64,000 nucleotides of DNA from Arabidopsis thaliana (taxonomy: Eukaryota; Streptophyta; Magnoliopsida; Brassicales; Brassicaceae). The stretch lies in NCBI RefSeq assembly GCF_000001735.4, contig NC_003074.8, positions 9,238,101 to 9,302,100 on the forward strand. Direction: 5' to 3'. A program made the position numbers and the translations under genes. A model generated the notes under the pieces. That model saw nothing but the letters and a program-made list of their open reading frames with translations. It did not search any database and was not told where the DNA came from. Shown here piece after piece: positions 36,652 through 49,312 of the stretch. How positions within the stretch are numbered: the stretch's first letter is position 1; every line of letters starts with the position of its first letter.

Positions 36652-38161
36652 ATGGGTCTCTTCGAATCGGTGAAATCAATCGATTGGGAACAAGAATCGT
36701 TCCCAACTTATCAAGATTTAGGGTTTTTGCCTCTCTTTGCAGTGTTCTTCCCTACAATTCGATTTCTACTTGACAGATTCGTCTTCGAGGTAATTTACTT
36801 ATTCATGGGATTTTAGATTTGTTGTTTCTTCAATCGCATTTATTGTTGTTTCACCAACCAACCCAAAAAAAAAATATTACTTTCGGATTTCTACTTTTTA
36901 GTTATGAGTTATGACCCTTGAGAGACCAATCATTAGTCTTGTCTCTCTGTATGATTCTGCTGATGTTTAGATTTTGTCTGAAAATAAATGCAATGTATAT
37001 GAAGATATTGTTTGGTAGGTGAAAGCTTACATATTTGTTTTTATTGGTGTTTGTAGAAATTGGCAAGTCTTGTGATCTATGGAAGGATGAGTACGAATAA
37101 GAGTGACAACATAAAAGACAGGAAGAAAAATAGTCCAAAAGTTCGAAAATTTAAAGAATCAGCTTGGAAGTGTATTTACTATCTATCAGCTGAGCTACTT
37201 GCTTTATCTGTCACATATAATGAACCTTGGTTTTCAAATACTCTCTACTTTTGGATTGGTCCTGGAGATCAGATTTGGCCTGATCAACCAATGAAGTAAG
37301 TTGTTTCGTTATGGTCATCGATATCTTTTGTGATGGTCATTTGCTAAAATATGATACTGCTATGTGTGCAGGATGAAGTTGAAGTTTTTATATATGTTTG
37401 CTGCTGGATTCTACACGTACTCTATATTCGCGTTGGTGTTTTGGGAAACAAGACGGTCTGATTTCGGAGTTTCCATGGGTCATCATATCACAACGCTTGT
37501 TCTCATTGTCCTCTCCTATATCTGCAGGTACGTATATTATACACTTGTGTTGTGGAGGAAAGGATACACTGACTCTTGTTTTGTTTTTGGATGTTGATGA
37601 TATAGATTAACTCGTGCTGGTTCTGTTATTCTTGCACTTCATGATGCGAGCGATGTGTTCCTTGAAATTGGGAAAATGTCTAAATATTGCGGAGCGGAAA
37701 GTCTCGCGAGCATTTCGTTTGTTCTTTTCGCGCTGTCTTGGGTCGTTCTACGTCTCATTTACTATCCTTTTTGGATCCTGTGGAGCACGAGGTTTGTTTA
37801 ATATCCACTTTAGCGTTTGTTCTTGAATGTTTTTTCCTTGATGTATATATATTGTGGGGTTTTGATTTGCAGCTATCAAATCATTATGACTGTGGACAAA
37901 GAAAAGCATCCTAATGGACCAATCTTGTACTATATGTTCAACACACTTTTGTATTTCTTGCTTGTTCTTCACATATTCTGGTGGGTTTTGATTTACCGGA
38001 TGCTTGTGAAACAAGTGCAAGATCGAGGCAAGCTTAGCGAAGATGTTAGATCCGGTACGCAATAAAAACTCTTATTACAATATTTTGAGACAAAAACACT
38101 CTATTAATAATGTTCATGTCTTTTTGCAGATTCTGAAAGCGATGATGAACACGAGGATTAA
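36652..38161 (+). CDS. LOH1: Ceramide synthase LOH1 (LAG1)
   Basis: Six exons, 36652-36789, 37057-37295, 37372-37527, 37606-37791, 37873-38054 and 38130-38161, sum 933 nt, 310 aa. ER multi-pass enzyme that N-acylates sphingoid bases; the LOH1/LOH3 type prefers very-long-chain acyl-CoA and trihydroxy bases. The TLC/Lag1 domain shows [14 protein letters not shown] and [14 protein letters not shown], with the His and Asp pairs needed for catalysis. About six hydrophobic helices are seen. The cytosolic tail is acidic and Ser-rich ([11 protein letters not shown]), a likely phosphorylation site cluster. The ATG at 36652 begins [14 protein letters not shown], the known N-terminus for At3g25540. A two-codon ATG-TGA precedes it in the leader. 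Confidence 0.96.
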
Positions 38162-39536
38162 TCGCATGTTGGGAATATTAGTAGTGCACACGCTCTATAT
38201 CTCATGAATCTGAACCACACGGAGACTAGGAATTTCAACATCAAGTAGGATGCATTGCAGTATTTGAACAGTTGGTTCATCATCTTCCAGAGGATCGTAA
38301 CCGGATCAAACCGTTTTGAATGAATCGGTTTCTCAATCTGAATTTTTGAGTTTATTGTTTTCTCTAAAGTTTGAGCAAATTCAAGATTTTGATCAAACTG
38401 CTCCACGTTCTATTGTTTTTTCTTCTATAATTTTTAATTTACGCTTTTGCAATAACACAATTCCTTGTATCATTATACTAATGTCATCTCAAAATTAGCT
38501 CCCTTCAACATCTATGCAACAGACTAACAACTAAATGAATTTTCTTGGGGTTTTTTTTGGTTCATTGCATAATTTGATAAAATCCAATAAAATACTTGGA
38601 AAGGATAAAAGAAGAATAATTTTTCATAAATGAATGAAAAAAAAATCAGCATCTTTAGGCGCACAATAGTATCGCACGATAGCGACGCACAATAGTAGCG
38701 CACGATAGCGGCACATAATAGCGACACGCCTATGGGATTTGTTTGAGGTTTTAGCTTTCTCGCTGTCTTGGCCGAGAAGACTGAAACCAATTGCAACAAA
38801 AAGAAAGATAAAAAAAAACAAAAAATCTCTTCTTTGTTCATCATCATCGATCGATTCTACTGCAACAAGGTACGTCTTTTTCACTTCCTTCTCTGAACAA
38901 AACTCTAAATTTTGTTGCTTTTTTTTTTCCTGTGTCGTCTCGCGCTGCGATTCTTATACATCTTGGCTTCAAGTGATACTTTGCTTCCCAACTCTTGAAA
39001 TGTATAAATTTTGAGACTTTACTGGAGATTTTGAGTTGGGATTGTTTTCATGTTCTTAAAGATTCGAGTTTCGATCTCTATATGATTCAGTAGATTGTAA
39101 TTTTGAATCGGATGTCTGGAAAAGAATTGATTTTATAGTCTCTTAGGTTACTTTAAGTAGTACTTTGCATAAGATCTGTGATTTGATGATTGTTATCTTT
39201 TGTTACATTGCTGGTGGAGTATAATAAGATGAGCAAGAACCAACAGAAGTTTGCGTTTGATTTAGGTTATTTAGCAACTAGTCCTGTTTTGGTGTGTTTC
39301 TAATCTCACTCACTGGGTCTCTCTTATGTGGAATATAAGATATTTGATCCTACGACTGTTAGTGCTTTCATGCTGGGTTTATAATATGGATACAACTGAA
39401 TTCCTGGCATTACATTTTTTGTTCAGAACCAATGAACTGTTTGTTTAGGTGTCATTGTTATCTAAGTGCTTGCATCCTTCTTCTGATGTGTGTGTGTCTT
39501 GATACAGGTCTGTGAGATTTTGATAAAAGCTAAGAT
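38162..39536. other. LOH1 3' flank and leader of the next gene
   Basis: The LOH1 3' UTR occupies the first 300 or so bases. A short tandem repeat lies at 38659-38729. From about 38780 the sequence is the 5' UTR of the gene at 39537, split by a GT-AG intron at 38870-39507 (donor aag-gtacgt, acceptor tacag). Confidence 0.6.
38659..38729. repeat. GC-rich short tandem repeat in a promoter
   Basis: About two and a half copies of a unit near 27 bp built from gcacaatagtagcgcacgat-like words. It stands out in GC content from its surroundings and lies 50-120 bases above the inferred transcript start of the next gene. Confidence 0.8.
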
Positions 39537-40340
39537 ATGGAAGATGTACTTACCGAGAATCCTCCACCTTCAAGATTCTTCCAAGAAGATCTTAACAACT
39601 TTGTTCAGCCACCTGAATCCCTTCCATCTCCTTTCATCATATTCTCAAACCCGAAACCTGAACTTCCTCTCCGACCATCTCTACTTATCATAGCCATATC
39701 TTCACCTTCCCTCTATATTTTCCATAGTTTACCTTCAAAGACTCTCCTTGGAAGTCTCATCATGCCTGAAGTTCCGTTTTCTGGAAACACCATGGAACCT
39801 TCTTTAGAAGACAAATCCTGCAACATATATTCCTTGAGTAGTGCTGATGATAAAAACTTGACCCTCCTCGTCTCTGTTCAGCTTCCTGTATCTCCTGAAC
39901 GGTCTAACCTAGTCTCGAGATTGCTCATTGCCAAAGACATTATCCCCGAGCGGGTGATAATCTTGGATTCCATTCAGAGCCGTAACTTCAGAGGTAGACT
40001 CTCACCAGACGAAACATTGGCAGCCAAACTCGAGACATCTGCTGAGAAGAAAGCAACAACTCACACCGGTTTAGTGAATCTCGATTACTTCCCATCAGGG
40101 AGTGTAATCGACGGTCTGAGTGCTTCACTTTTGAGCCGGTGCCAGCTAAAGAACATAAGAGGAACATTGGTGATCTCATGGCCTGAGTTTGGTCCTTCAG
40201 TGATAAGATTCGCCGGAGCTCTGCTGAAGAAAATTGTCCCGAGTTTGGATGTTGCGAGTGTGAACAAAGATCTGGAGAAGAATTCTTCAAGAACTGGTCT
40301 TAAAAAGGATACTTGGCTTGACTCTGATCTATATACATGA
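39537..40340 (+). CDS. Probable proteasome assembly chaperone 1-like protein
   Basis: Single coding exon, 267 aa, with an intron in the 5' UTR. It begins MEDVLTENPPPSRFFQ and has alternating beta-type hydrophobic runs (SLLIIAISSPSLYIF, LTLLVSVQLPVS, RVIILDSI). I link it to plant PBAC1/PSMG1-like chaperones, which pair alpha subunits early in 20S proteasome assembly. That is from general resemblance and locus memory (At3g25545), not from a diagnostic motif. No signal peptide or membrane helix. The ATG at 39537 is the first after the acceptor at 39507 that opens the long frame. A DUF-type conserved protein is the alternative description. Confidence 0.8.
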   Translation: MEDVLTENPPPSRFFQEDLNNFVQPPESLPSPFIIFSNPKPELPLRPSLLIIAISSPSLYIFHSLPSKTLLGSLIMPEVPFSGNTMEPSLEDKSCNIYSLSSADDKNLTLLVSVQLPVSPERSNLVSRLLIAKDIIPERVIILDSIQSRNFRGRLSPDETLAAKLETSAEKKATTHTGLVNLDYFPSGSVIDGLSASLLSRCQLKNIRGTLVISWPEFGPSVIRFAGALLKKIVPSLDVASVNKDLEKNSSRTGLKKDTWLDSDLYT

Positions 40341-40666
40341 TTCAGAGACAGAGTAATGAAAGCTTCTCACTTGTTTCATGTTTCTATGCTTACTAGGAAA
40401 AAACAGAGACCTTATTTACGCTTGTGTTGTTCTCATTGCAAAAACAGTTTTGTTTCATTTCTACATTGTTCTTAGGTATGTGAGGACTTGTGATTTTTCT
40501 TAGTACACACAAATTATTGGGCTAACAACAATTTAGCGGAGTCGAACTCAAGTGAAAAATGTGGAACCACTTGACTGAAGACACTTCCCCGTTTTGGTTA
40601 CAATCTTTGTAAAACGAAACGAATTTTCTTCATCCCAAAATAAGCCAACACATATCATGGGAAAGA
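40341..40666. other. Short intergenic spacer
   Basis: 3' UTR of the upstream gene and a short region before the F-box frame. Nothing else seen. Confidence 0.4.
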
Positions 40667-41490
40667 TTGCTTCGTCCTCTTCAGAGAGAGGAAGAAAAAG
40701 AAGAAGTGAATATCACGCAAGAGATATTGAAAGAGAAACCGAAAGAAGAAGACGAAGAAGAGAAGAAGAAGCAGGAGATGATCATGCATCATGGAAGAGA
40801 AAGCAAAAGAAGAAGAAGACAGGTTATTAAGATACCAAACGACGATGTGTTGGAAGAGATTATAGTAAGGCTTCCAGTGAAAACCCTAACTAGATTCCAA
40901 ACCGTGTCTAAACACTGGAGGCATACGATAAAGTCTAGGTAAATCAGGAAGAAATACATGTTGCATCAGAAAACAAAAGAACCCAAATTTCTCTGTCTCT
41001 ATGAAGTTAGAAGAAACGGGTCTAAGCCAAGCATTCGTTACAAGACCATGAGGTTGGAGTGGTCTTTGAGTCGTCTAGTGGGAGAAGAAGAATATTTAAC
41101 TAGCAAGAAACACAAAGAGAGGCGGATACTATTTTCCAAGAGTGTGGATGGTCTTTTTTGTTTATATAGTGGTGTGGACATGAAACAGCCAATTATGGTG
41201 ATAAATCCAGACACAAGATGGTCTAAGAAGCTCCCTCTTGCTAGGATTCAACGAAAGAATTATTTAGACAGCAACAAGGTAGAGTTCTCTCGCCTCGGGT
41301 TTGGAAAAGACAGCGTCACAGGAACATACAAACTAGTGTGGTTACGTACCAAAACAAAGAAGAAAATAAAAGAGGAAACCTCATCGACGATGACATGCGA
41401 GGTTTTCGATTTCGTTTCTACGAAATGGAGGCGGTGATTCCACCTCCTCCTAATCATGGGATAAAGCATGAGAATATGTCTTTCTGATAC
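40667..41490 (+). pseudogene. F-box gene with premature stop and frameshift
   Basis: A Lys/Glu/Arg-rich start is followed by an F-box ([19 protein letters not shown] then [13 protein letters not shown]), which in intact members binds SKP1 in an SCF ubiquitin ligase. The frame is then broken by TAA at 40940-40942. The same frame continues at once (IRKKYMLHQ, then an F-box-associated domain, LFCLYSG...VINPDTRWSKKLP) to 41437. There a one-base loss after TKWRR shifts the frame; the next frame would read VIPPPPNHG before a TGA at about 41487. The domain ends well short of usual length. The first ATG is uncertain: ATG at 40658 is in another frame, and this frame from 40667 lacks an early ATG before 40778. 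It corresponds to At3g25550, which databases may list as coding. Confidence 0.7.
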
Positions 41491-41581
41491 CAAAACCTGT
41501 ACAAGATCACAGCATACAACAAAATACACAATCTTATATATGTTTTTTACAAACCCAAAGCCATTCATATAGTTTCTCTTG

Positions 41582-44460
41582 TCATCTTGGACCTGATAAC
41601 TCCATGGCTTGAACCAGCACCGAGGAATCATCTGTAAGATCCGAATAACGTTCAGAGGAAGAAAACTCGTTAGGTTTACTGTAACTTCTATTGGTTTCTG
41701 CTCTCTGAGAAGAAGCTTCCCATTTCTCAACAAGACCATCGCCTTCAAGCATTCTCACAACTTCAGACATCTTAGGACGGTGAATGGGAAGATACTGTGT
41801 ACAAAGCAAAGCCACTTGAACCATTTCTTCCACTTCTATTCTATCGTAGTTGCTCTTCAAATCCTTGTCTACTATCTGTTCTAGCTTCTTCTCTTGTTGT
41901 AGTTTCTTTACCTACAAGTAACCCCAAAGAAAAAACCCTAGAAGTGAGTATTTTTAAGCTAACTGAAACAAGAAGAGAAAATGTTTTACTCTTTTACTTC
42001 TTACCCAATCAAGTATCGCTCCTCTTTGGTTTGCTGCTTTTCCGAATTCAAGAGCTCTCAATCCAGTAATCAATTCGAGAAGAAGAATCCCGAAACCGAA
42101 CACATCTGTCTTCTCAGAAGATTGTCCTGTTGAGAGATACTCAGGTGCAATGTGACCCACTGTTCCTCTCACGGCGGTTGTCACATGCGACTCCTCATGA
42201 TCCAAAAGCTTAGCCAACCCGAAATCTCCGACAACAGCTTCAAAGTAATCGTCAAGAAGTATGTTCGCAGCTTTGACATCACGGTGAATGATCTTTGGAT
42301 CACATTGCTCATGCAAATACAGCAACCCTCTTCCTGCTCCTAATGCTATTCGCTTTCTTGTGCCCCAATCCAATACCGGTTTAGCTGCAAACCATTCACA
42401 CGAATCGTAAACCGGGTCAATTCATGTAAAGAAATCAAAATCAAGGTGTTTAATTAACTACCTTTGAGACGAGAAGCGACACTGCCATTGGACATGTAAG
42501 GATAAACGAGAAGCCGTTCAGAGGAAGTAGTACAGAAACCGTATAAGCGGAGGAGATTCCGGTGGACGGCAAGGCTTATCATTTCAAGCTCTGTCTGAAA
42601 CTGAACCTCTCCACCACCATTGTTTATATCCTTTAATCTCTTCACCGCGATGATACTTCCATCATGAAGACAACCTTTATACACATTTCCAAACCCTCCT
42701 TTTCCGACCAGATTCTTGCTGCTGAAGTTACTAGTTGCGGATTGAAGTTCTTTGAAATTAAACCTCCTTAGATTCCCTAGACACATTTCTTCCTTGTTTT
42801 GCTCTGTGTAAGACCCAAAAATTCACACACTCACATTTGTCTGGTTTCACATTCAACAGTTAACGAAAAGGGATTAAAAATGTCATTGTGGGTCTTACCA
42901 TTAATGTCAAAGAATAATACTTGTTTGTTATGTCTTCTTCTCCACCAAAGAAGAAAACCAAAGCCAATGATCAACAAGCAAACACATGTCAAGCTTACAC
43001 CGAAGACTACCGCGATTTTCCGGTTTTTAGTTCCTCCATCAGATGATTTATCTAACAACAACAACAACAACAAGAAGAAAAGAAAAATCAGTTTAGATAT
43101 ATTCTCTAGGATTCAAATATTACTTTAAAATATTGAAAATTTAGATATTACTTTGAGAACTGTTCAAGGTGATTGACATTGGCTTAGGCTGAGTCCCATT
43201 ACAGTCTTTCTCAGTTCCTGTTGGACAAATCTGAGAATTGCCCATAACACTGCATAACAAGTTAAATAAAAACTATATAATATAATTAGGGTAACGTATA
43301 AAAGTGGATAAATTACAGAGAAAAGAAAAACACAATTACACTGTTACTTTCTCAGAACAGAGTAAAACAGAGCAGACAAATATTCTTTCTCGTAAATAGA
43401 CTTACTTGAATGTTTTGGCAAGTGATCTTGGAACTGGTCCACTCAAGTTATTATACGACAAATCCCTGAAAAACATTTACAAAATATATATAAACACAGA
43501 TTTATATATGTAAAATATAATTTAAAGAAGAAAATAAAAGAAAGAGAATGTACAAAAAAGTGAGTTGGGTCATGTTTGCCAATGAGCTAGGAATTGTTCC
43601 TGTCAGGCTGTTATTATTAACCCTCCTGCTCCACAATTTTCAACACAAAAATAATCTCTCCATAAATAATTTATATAAAAAATATGATAAAATAAACAAA
43701 ACGAAAAAATGGATAAAATCATACAAGTACTGAAGATTTTTGGAGTAAGAAAGAGTGAATGGGATTTGACCAGTGAAGTTATTGGTAGAGAGATCAAGTG
43801 TTTTGAGTTTCATCAATTTCCCAATCTCATGAGGGATGTTTCCTGTTATGTAATTGTTCTGCAATAACCTGTATCTCCAAACAAAATTATTAGAAAACTA
43901 AAGTGATTAAGAGATGAAGAAACAATGTTTTAATAATTACTACAAAACATACTTACACAGTTTGAAGATTTGTTAAATTTCCAATACTTGATGAAAGAGT
44001 TCCTGATAAGTTTTGGCTTGGAGCTTCTCTACATACACACAATAGTAAAAACTGTAAACACATGATTACATATATGTGTGTGTGTGTGTGTGTGTTGGTG
44101 TGTAAGTGCTTACAGCCTTATGACAAAACCATCAGAACAAGTGATCATGTTCCAGCTACATGGATCAACTGCTGTGTCATCCCAATTCATTAGAACTCCA
44201 TGAGGATCAGTCAGTGAGCTTTTGATTCCTATTAAGGCAACAACTAAAGAAGAAACAAAAAAAGAAAAGCATGTTTTAGGAAGAAAAAAGGAGAAACTGA
44301 GAAGTGGGGGAAGATTTTGTTGATGAACATTACCTTCAAAGTTAACACCTTTGTCTGTGAGTTCTGCAGAAGAAGAAGAAAGAAAACAGATAAAGAAGAA
44401 GAAGAAAGTTGAAGAGAACAAAGCATAACTCTTTTTTGCTTCTCTTCTTCCTTGCAACAT
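41582..44460 (-). CDS. NIK2: Receptor-like kinase NIK2 (LRR-RLK II)
   Basis: Eleven exons, 44460-44334, 44243-44114, 44028-43957, 43868-43725, 43625-43554, 43465-43406, 43249-43152, 43051-42899, 42803-42462, 42384-42005 and 41911-41582, sum 1908 nt, 635 aa. Signal peptide, LRR N-terminal domain with [11 protein letters not shown], about five LRRs encoded by 72-bp or 144-bp exons, a Pro/Ser hinge, one transmembrane helix ([19 protein letters not shown]), then kinase: [48 protein letters not shown]. The C-terminus is ELSGPR, shared with SERKs. NIK proteins are targets of the begomovirus nuclear shuttle protein and signal antiviral translation control through RPL10. Matches At3g25560. A TG-repeat sits in intron 2. 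Confidence 0.97.
44072..44097. repeat. (TG)n microsatellite in NIK2 intron 2
   Basis: Twelve or so TG dinucleotides just upstream of the 5' splice site of intron 2 on the plus strand. Confidence 0.85.
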
Positions 44461-47400
44461 CTTTGTCCGAATCAAAACTTGTTTTTCTTGAGAGTATTAA
44501 TCTCTAAGGTGCAGAGTTTGAGGTTTATTTCTTTTGTATAAGAAATATTCTTTTTTTCGATTCTTTGTTTGGAGGTTTTTAAGAAAAAGATGGAACAGAG
44601 GATTTTGATTTGGAAGTATTTGTGAGTGAGAGTTAAAGAGGGAAAGAGAAAGAGAAAGATTTGTCTGCCAATTATTTATCTAATGGTCCTCTAGACTGTA
44701 AACTGGAAAAGGCCAGAGACAAAATCGGGAAATGTTTAGTTTTCAATCATGTGATAAAAAAACAGAATTCTATAAGATTTTTATGGTTTATATACTTCGC
44801 GCACACAAAAAAAAAAACTTGATTTATATTAAGTTATCTACAAATATGGGTCCATTTATTTAATTTCGTCTCTCTTACCAGAATTCGACTTCGTTTTTTA
44901 CATATATGAGAATAAATTATTGAAAAAAAACTATATTGTAGTGCTTAAAATTACAAAAATGCAAAGATGGTTTACTATACAATCGTAGACACAAAACAAA
45001 ATTGGTGAAAAAAAAAAAGACACAAAACAAAATATATCTATATCATAAAAAATATACAAATGAGTTTAACAATGATGAAATATTACATATGTACGATTTT
45101 TTTGGTTTAATAAATAATTTTGTTTTCTTTTAAATCAACTCATTGGCAATCGACTGTTTTCAATTTCAATTATGTATATTTGCTTTGAAGAAAATGTATT
45201 TTTCTAGACAATCAACTGTTTTAGAAAAACTTAAGATTTAATATTGAAAATAAATAATTATGTGAAATGTTGTATTGAATGTTGCATAGTTATACTGGTA
45301 CATGGACAATGGTGTGAGCTAGTGGATTTACCAGCCTTGCTCTTTAAAAAGGGATGATGCTACCAAATCGAATATGTACTAAAAACAAAAAATCAATTAA
45401 TATGTTTTTTGGGTTATAAAATCAATAGATATGTTACTTACTCTTTAGACTTTTTTTTGAAGTAATGTATTTGGATTCGAAGACCTGGTTGTGTTCTAAG
45501 TCTAGAGGATTAATAGACTCAACCTGTTCTCGGATGTAGGAAAGCAACAAACGATAATCAATTAGACCTAAGATAAGCCTTCATAAAAAAAAATACATCA
45601 TACTATTAATCAATTAGAGCAGGTGAAAAGTGAATTTATATGGTAAGCACTAAGCACCATTAATCTGTTATTAATAAAGCATTTATATTCCGGGAAGAAT
45701 AACCAAGTGGCCTCGAAGTGATAAAGTGTGAAAATTATTGTGATGTAACGCAAAGTTAAATAAACTGTGAATTATAAAATTATAATAGTGGGACACTCGT
45801 TGTGTCGATGAGATATACTGTGAGTCTGTGACTTAGAACTTTTCTTTTTCTTTTTTAATGACTCCCTTTAACTCTGTTTTTATTCCCACTCATCACAGTT
45901 AATATATGTTAATATCTTCATAACTATTCATTAATTATATTAAGATATTTGATCCTTTTTCTATCTATGCTCTAAATTCGTGCTAAAATATGTTTTGTCA
46001 ACCATTTGAAATTAAATATCGTTTATCAATGTTGTTTGTTGATAATATAACATGTGCTTTCGCCAAATGGATGGTTTTCTTTTCTTCCGAATGTGACAAT
46101 GTCAATTGGATATTTTAAGCGGTGGAATATTAGATGGTACTTTAGAGGGTAGAATTAGAACTTGATAAGACGGAAAACATATGATCGAAATGAAGTTAAA
46201 ATGAGAAAACTACAAAACTCGAAATTCCAAAAGAAGAAATAATGATTGAGAGCTTAACATTTGGTCTAAAATAAAAGAAAATTGTTAGAGAAAACAAAAG
46301 TTTGAAAAGAACTTACCAAATGTAGTACATAATAGTTATAGTTAAGTTGATCAAGAAATTAATAATGATGCGACTTAATGTTATAAAATAGTGATTTTCC
46401 CCCATTTTGTCTTTCGATTAACATATATGGAAATTTGATATTTTTTTCTACCATGTTGTTCCCAATCGGATGTGCGTATATTATTATTTTACATGAGTCT
46501 AGTACTTCATTACTTTACTACTGCACAATGAAAAAATGATTGATGAAGAAATTATTGGATCGAGCAACTGCTAAGCTTATATACAAACACAAAAATCAAA
46601 TCTTTGTCTACGCAGTGATTAGTCAACAGACAAGCCACTTTTTAAACCACAAAAGCAAACTGCTTTATAAAGCAAAAGCTGTTCTCCTCTATCTTTCATC
46701 ATTACTCTAATTTCTTAGTGCATTATCATTTATTTCATATACTACAATTTTATTTTGGTTTTTTTCGGGATAATGTCATGATTTGTATGTCGTGTGCATG
46801 GATACACGTGTGATACTAAGTATTAACATAACAAATTGCTTATTTCTTCTTCATCATCATCGTTTTCTTTGACCACGTCTCATGAATTTGCAACCGCATT
46901 GTAACTTTGTATGCATAATAATGAGATATCAAGATTGATTGTACTTGATATTAGTTTTGTTTGAAATCTCTGACAGTTAAAAAATAATAGTGACTGACTG
47001 ATATTAATTATGATTCGTTGATTATTTTGTTATAATTATCTGCTCGTCTTTCGAATAAAACTGTATTAGTCCATGAAATAAATCATTAATGAAATTTTCC
47101 TCTATAAAAACAAATTAAAGGAAATATGAAATGGACTTATAAGCATCAAATATATGCATAAGAATGATAGCAACCGGAAAAAAAAAACTCTACATCAAAA
47201 TCAGATTGCACATCTCTAGTTATGAACATATATAGCCACATCAAAATCTTACAATGTAAATGGTTAATAGTATAAAAATCATGTTATTGACTGTGTCATG
47301 TACATCTTATGTGTGTCCTAATTTTCTATCCAATTTAGATGAATTCTTTATGGTTTCATTTAGCACAATCAAAAGAAAAAACAGAATTCACGTATAAAAA

Positions 47401-49312
47401 GAAAAAGAGAAAAAGAAAAACAAAAGTGGGATTAATTAGCAGATCTCCCACTGATAAAAGTTCTATACCCTCAAATGAGTGGGAAATAATTATAATATAG
47501 TTTTTATAATTTTTGTGATTAACCTTGTTTTGTATAATTTAAAACCTATGTTTTTTCTTTGAAAAAAAGAGGTCATAATATTATTATTTTTGAAAAAAAC
47601 CAGGGTCATAAGATTTGATTCATGACATTGTAAAAGATGTTGAGGTGTTGTTGCAATTGTAATCTAGTTCTTGGATATGTCTGGCATTTTATTATATAAA
47701 TGTAACAAACTAAAAGAAAAAAATGCAATTACCTTACAAATTATAAAGTTATAAACGATTGATTTTTCGTACGTTCATTGAGAGAGATGTAAAAAGTAAA
47801 ACCCCACCTCTTGTCTTTTCAATCATATATGTTCTTTACTTGTTATTCATTTCATTACCCTCACCTTTTTTTGTTACCATACCTTTATTTGCACAATGAT
47901 ATAATTAATGAACTGTTGGGAACAAATCCCATGAATAATCGACTGGTTTGAGCTCGCATAACCAAAGCAAGATCTAGCTGCCTCGAAATTAGCATTCACT
48001 TCCCAAAAAGACTCATTACAGATTATATGGGAACTAGACTCGGTAACATGAAGCTTGAAGACCAACAATTGAATGTACTAAAGACCACTGCTTGATAAGT
48101 TAAAGTCGTCAGGTAAGGAGAACTCTTAGATATCTTATTAGGAGAAACCATTGAGAGACCAAACCAACTTTTTTTTATGTCAATCCTAGTGTAGACACTT
48201 GAGTTATAGTACCAATCCTATACATTGTAGCTGGACTTGTTAGATTTTTGGTATATGCCTAAGCAATAAAGTGTCGTCCAAGTTATGAACGTACATCTTT
48301 TTCATGGGTCTCCTTCTATTATTCTAGTTTTGATTCCATAATCCATATTACCTCAATTGTGACCACAAGAGAAATGAAAAACAAATTAAATAAGAAAAGG
48401 TAGAATATGTTCTTCTATAAAAGTTGGATTCACCAAATCAATCAGGACAACTCACACCTTATATTTATTTTTTCTTGATTTTCTTTACATAGTGCATATA
48501 TGATGGACGGTTACATATTTTAGACTATGAATACTACTTGTTTAACATTCCTATTATTTTTATTAGACTTACTAGTTACTACCAATGGTAAATTTTGTTT
48601 AAGACTGAAACTAAAAAAAAAAGTTACGTCCAGGAATAGAATGTTAATGAAACATTGAAATTCACCTAATATAAATGTAAAAAAACAAGATATATGGAGA
48701 AACAAAAGACAAAGTACGTTTCACATTAAAAACAGAACAAACCAAAATACATTTTCATATTATCGACATTAAAGTCGGCCCCCCTAAAGATCCTTCAGGT
48801 TAAATAAAAATGAAACTGGTACATGCATCAAATATTTTCAGCGTCATATCATTGATAAAAGTTGTGTCTGGCTAAAACCAATTCGACATTACTTTAGTAT
48901 GATTGTATTACTCATCAAAAAGGTCATTTTCTTAGACTTTGTGTATACATCGTTGTCTAATACATGTTCTTTGTTTGTGTTTTTTTCATACTATTACATG
49001 TTTCTTGTTTTGACATCGTACTATTACATGTTCTTATATCAATAAATACTACTATATATTCAGTCACCAAAATTAACATAGAAGATTAAAATTTATAAGC
49101 ACACAAGATTAAAAGTTATCCAAAGCTTAAACACAACAAAGCATAGAACATAAAATATTTATGGTGCAGCAACCAGAGAACATAAACAAGAAATGCTTTC
49201 ATCAGAACATCACATGTTCTTTCTTATTCGAAAACAAAACACAAAAGATCTTTACAAAAAAAAAAAACTATAAATCCAGAAATAGATCACTCTTCTTCTT
49301 TAATCACTTCTT
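44461..49312. other. Gene-poor region of 4.8 kb
   Basis: The first 250 bases are NIK2 leader and promoter (purine-rich agagaaagag runs on the plus strand near 44640). The remainder is AT-rich without a gene. The only coding-like piece is an RNase H-like remnant at 47874-48068. The 150 bases or so at the right edge are SAMDC 3' UTR. Confidence 0.5.
47874..48068 (-). mobile_element. RNase H-like retroelement remnant (tentative)
   Basis: A 64-codon minus-strand frame reads VFKLHVTESSSHII, NESFWEVNANFEAARS, then SSNQSIIHGICSQQFINY. The order resembles the plant LINE RNase H tail: a VESDS-like start, a helix, then the HV-R-QN-AD block. The catalytic Asp residues are not intact. GC content is higher than in the flanks. 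No RT or ends were found beside it. Confidence 0.35.

Noticed and set aside
44461..49312. tRNA, snoRNA or miRNA genes in the gene desert
   Set aside because: I looked for tRNA boxes and long hairpins by eye and saw none convincing; a covariance-model scan was not possible.
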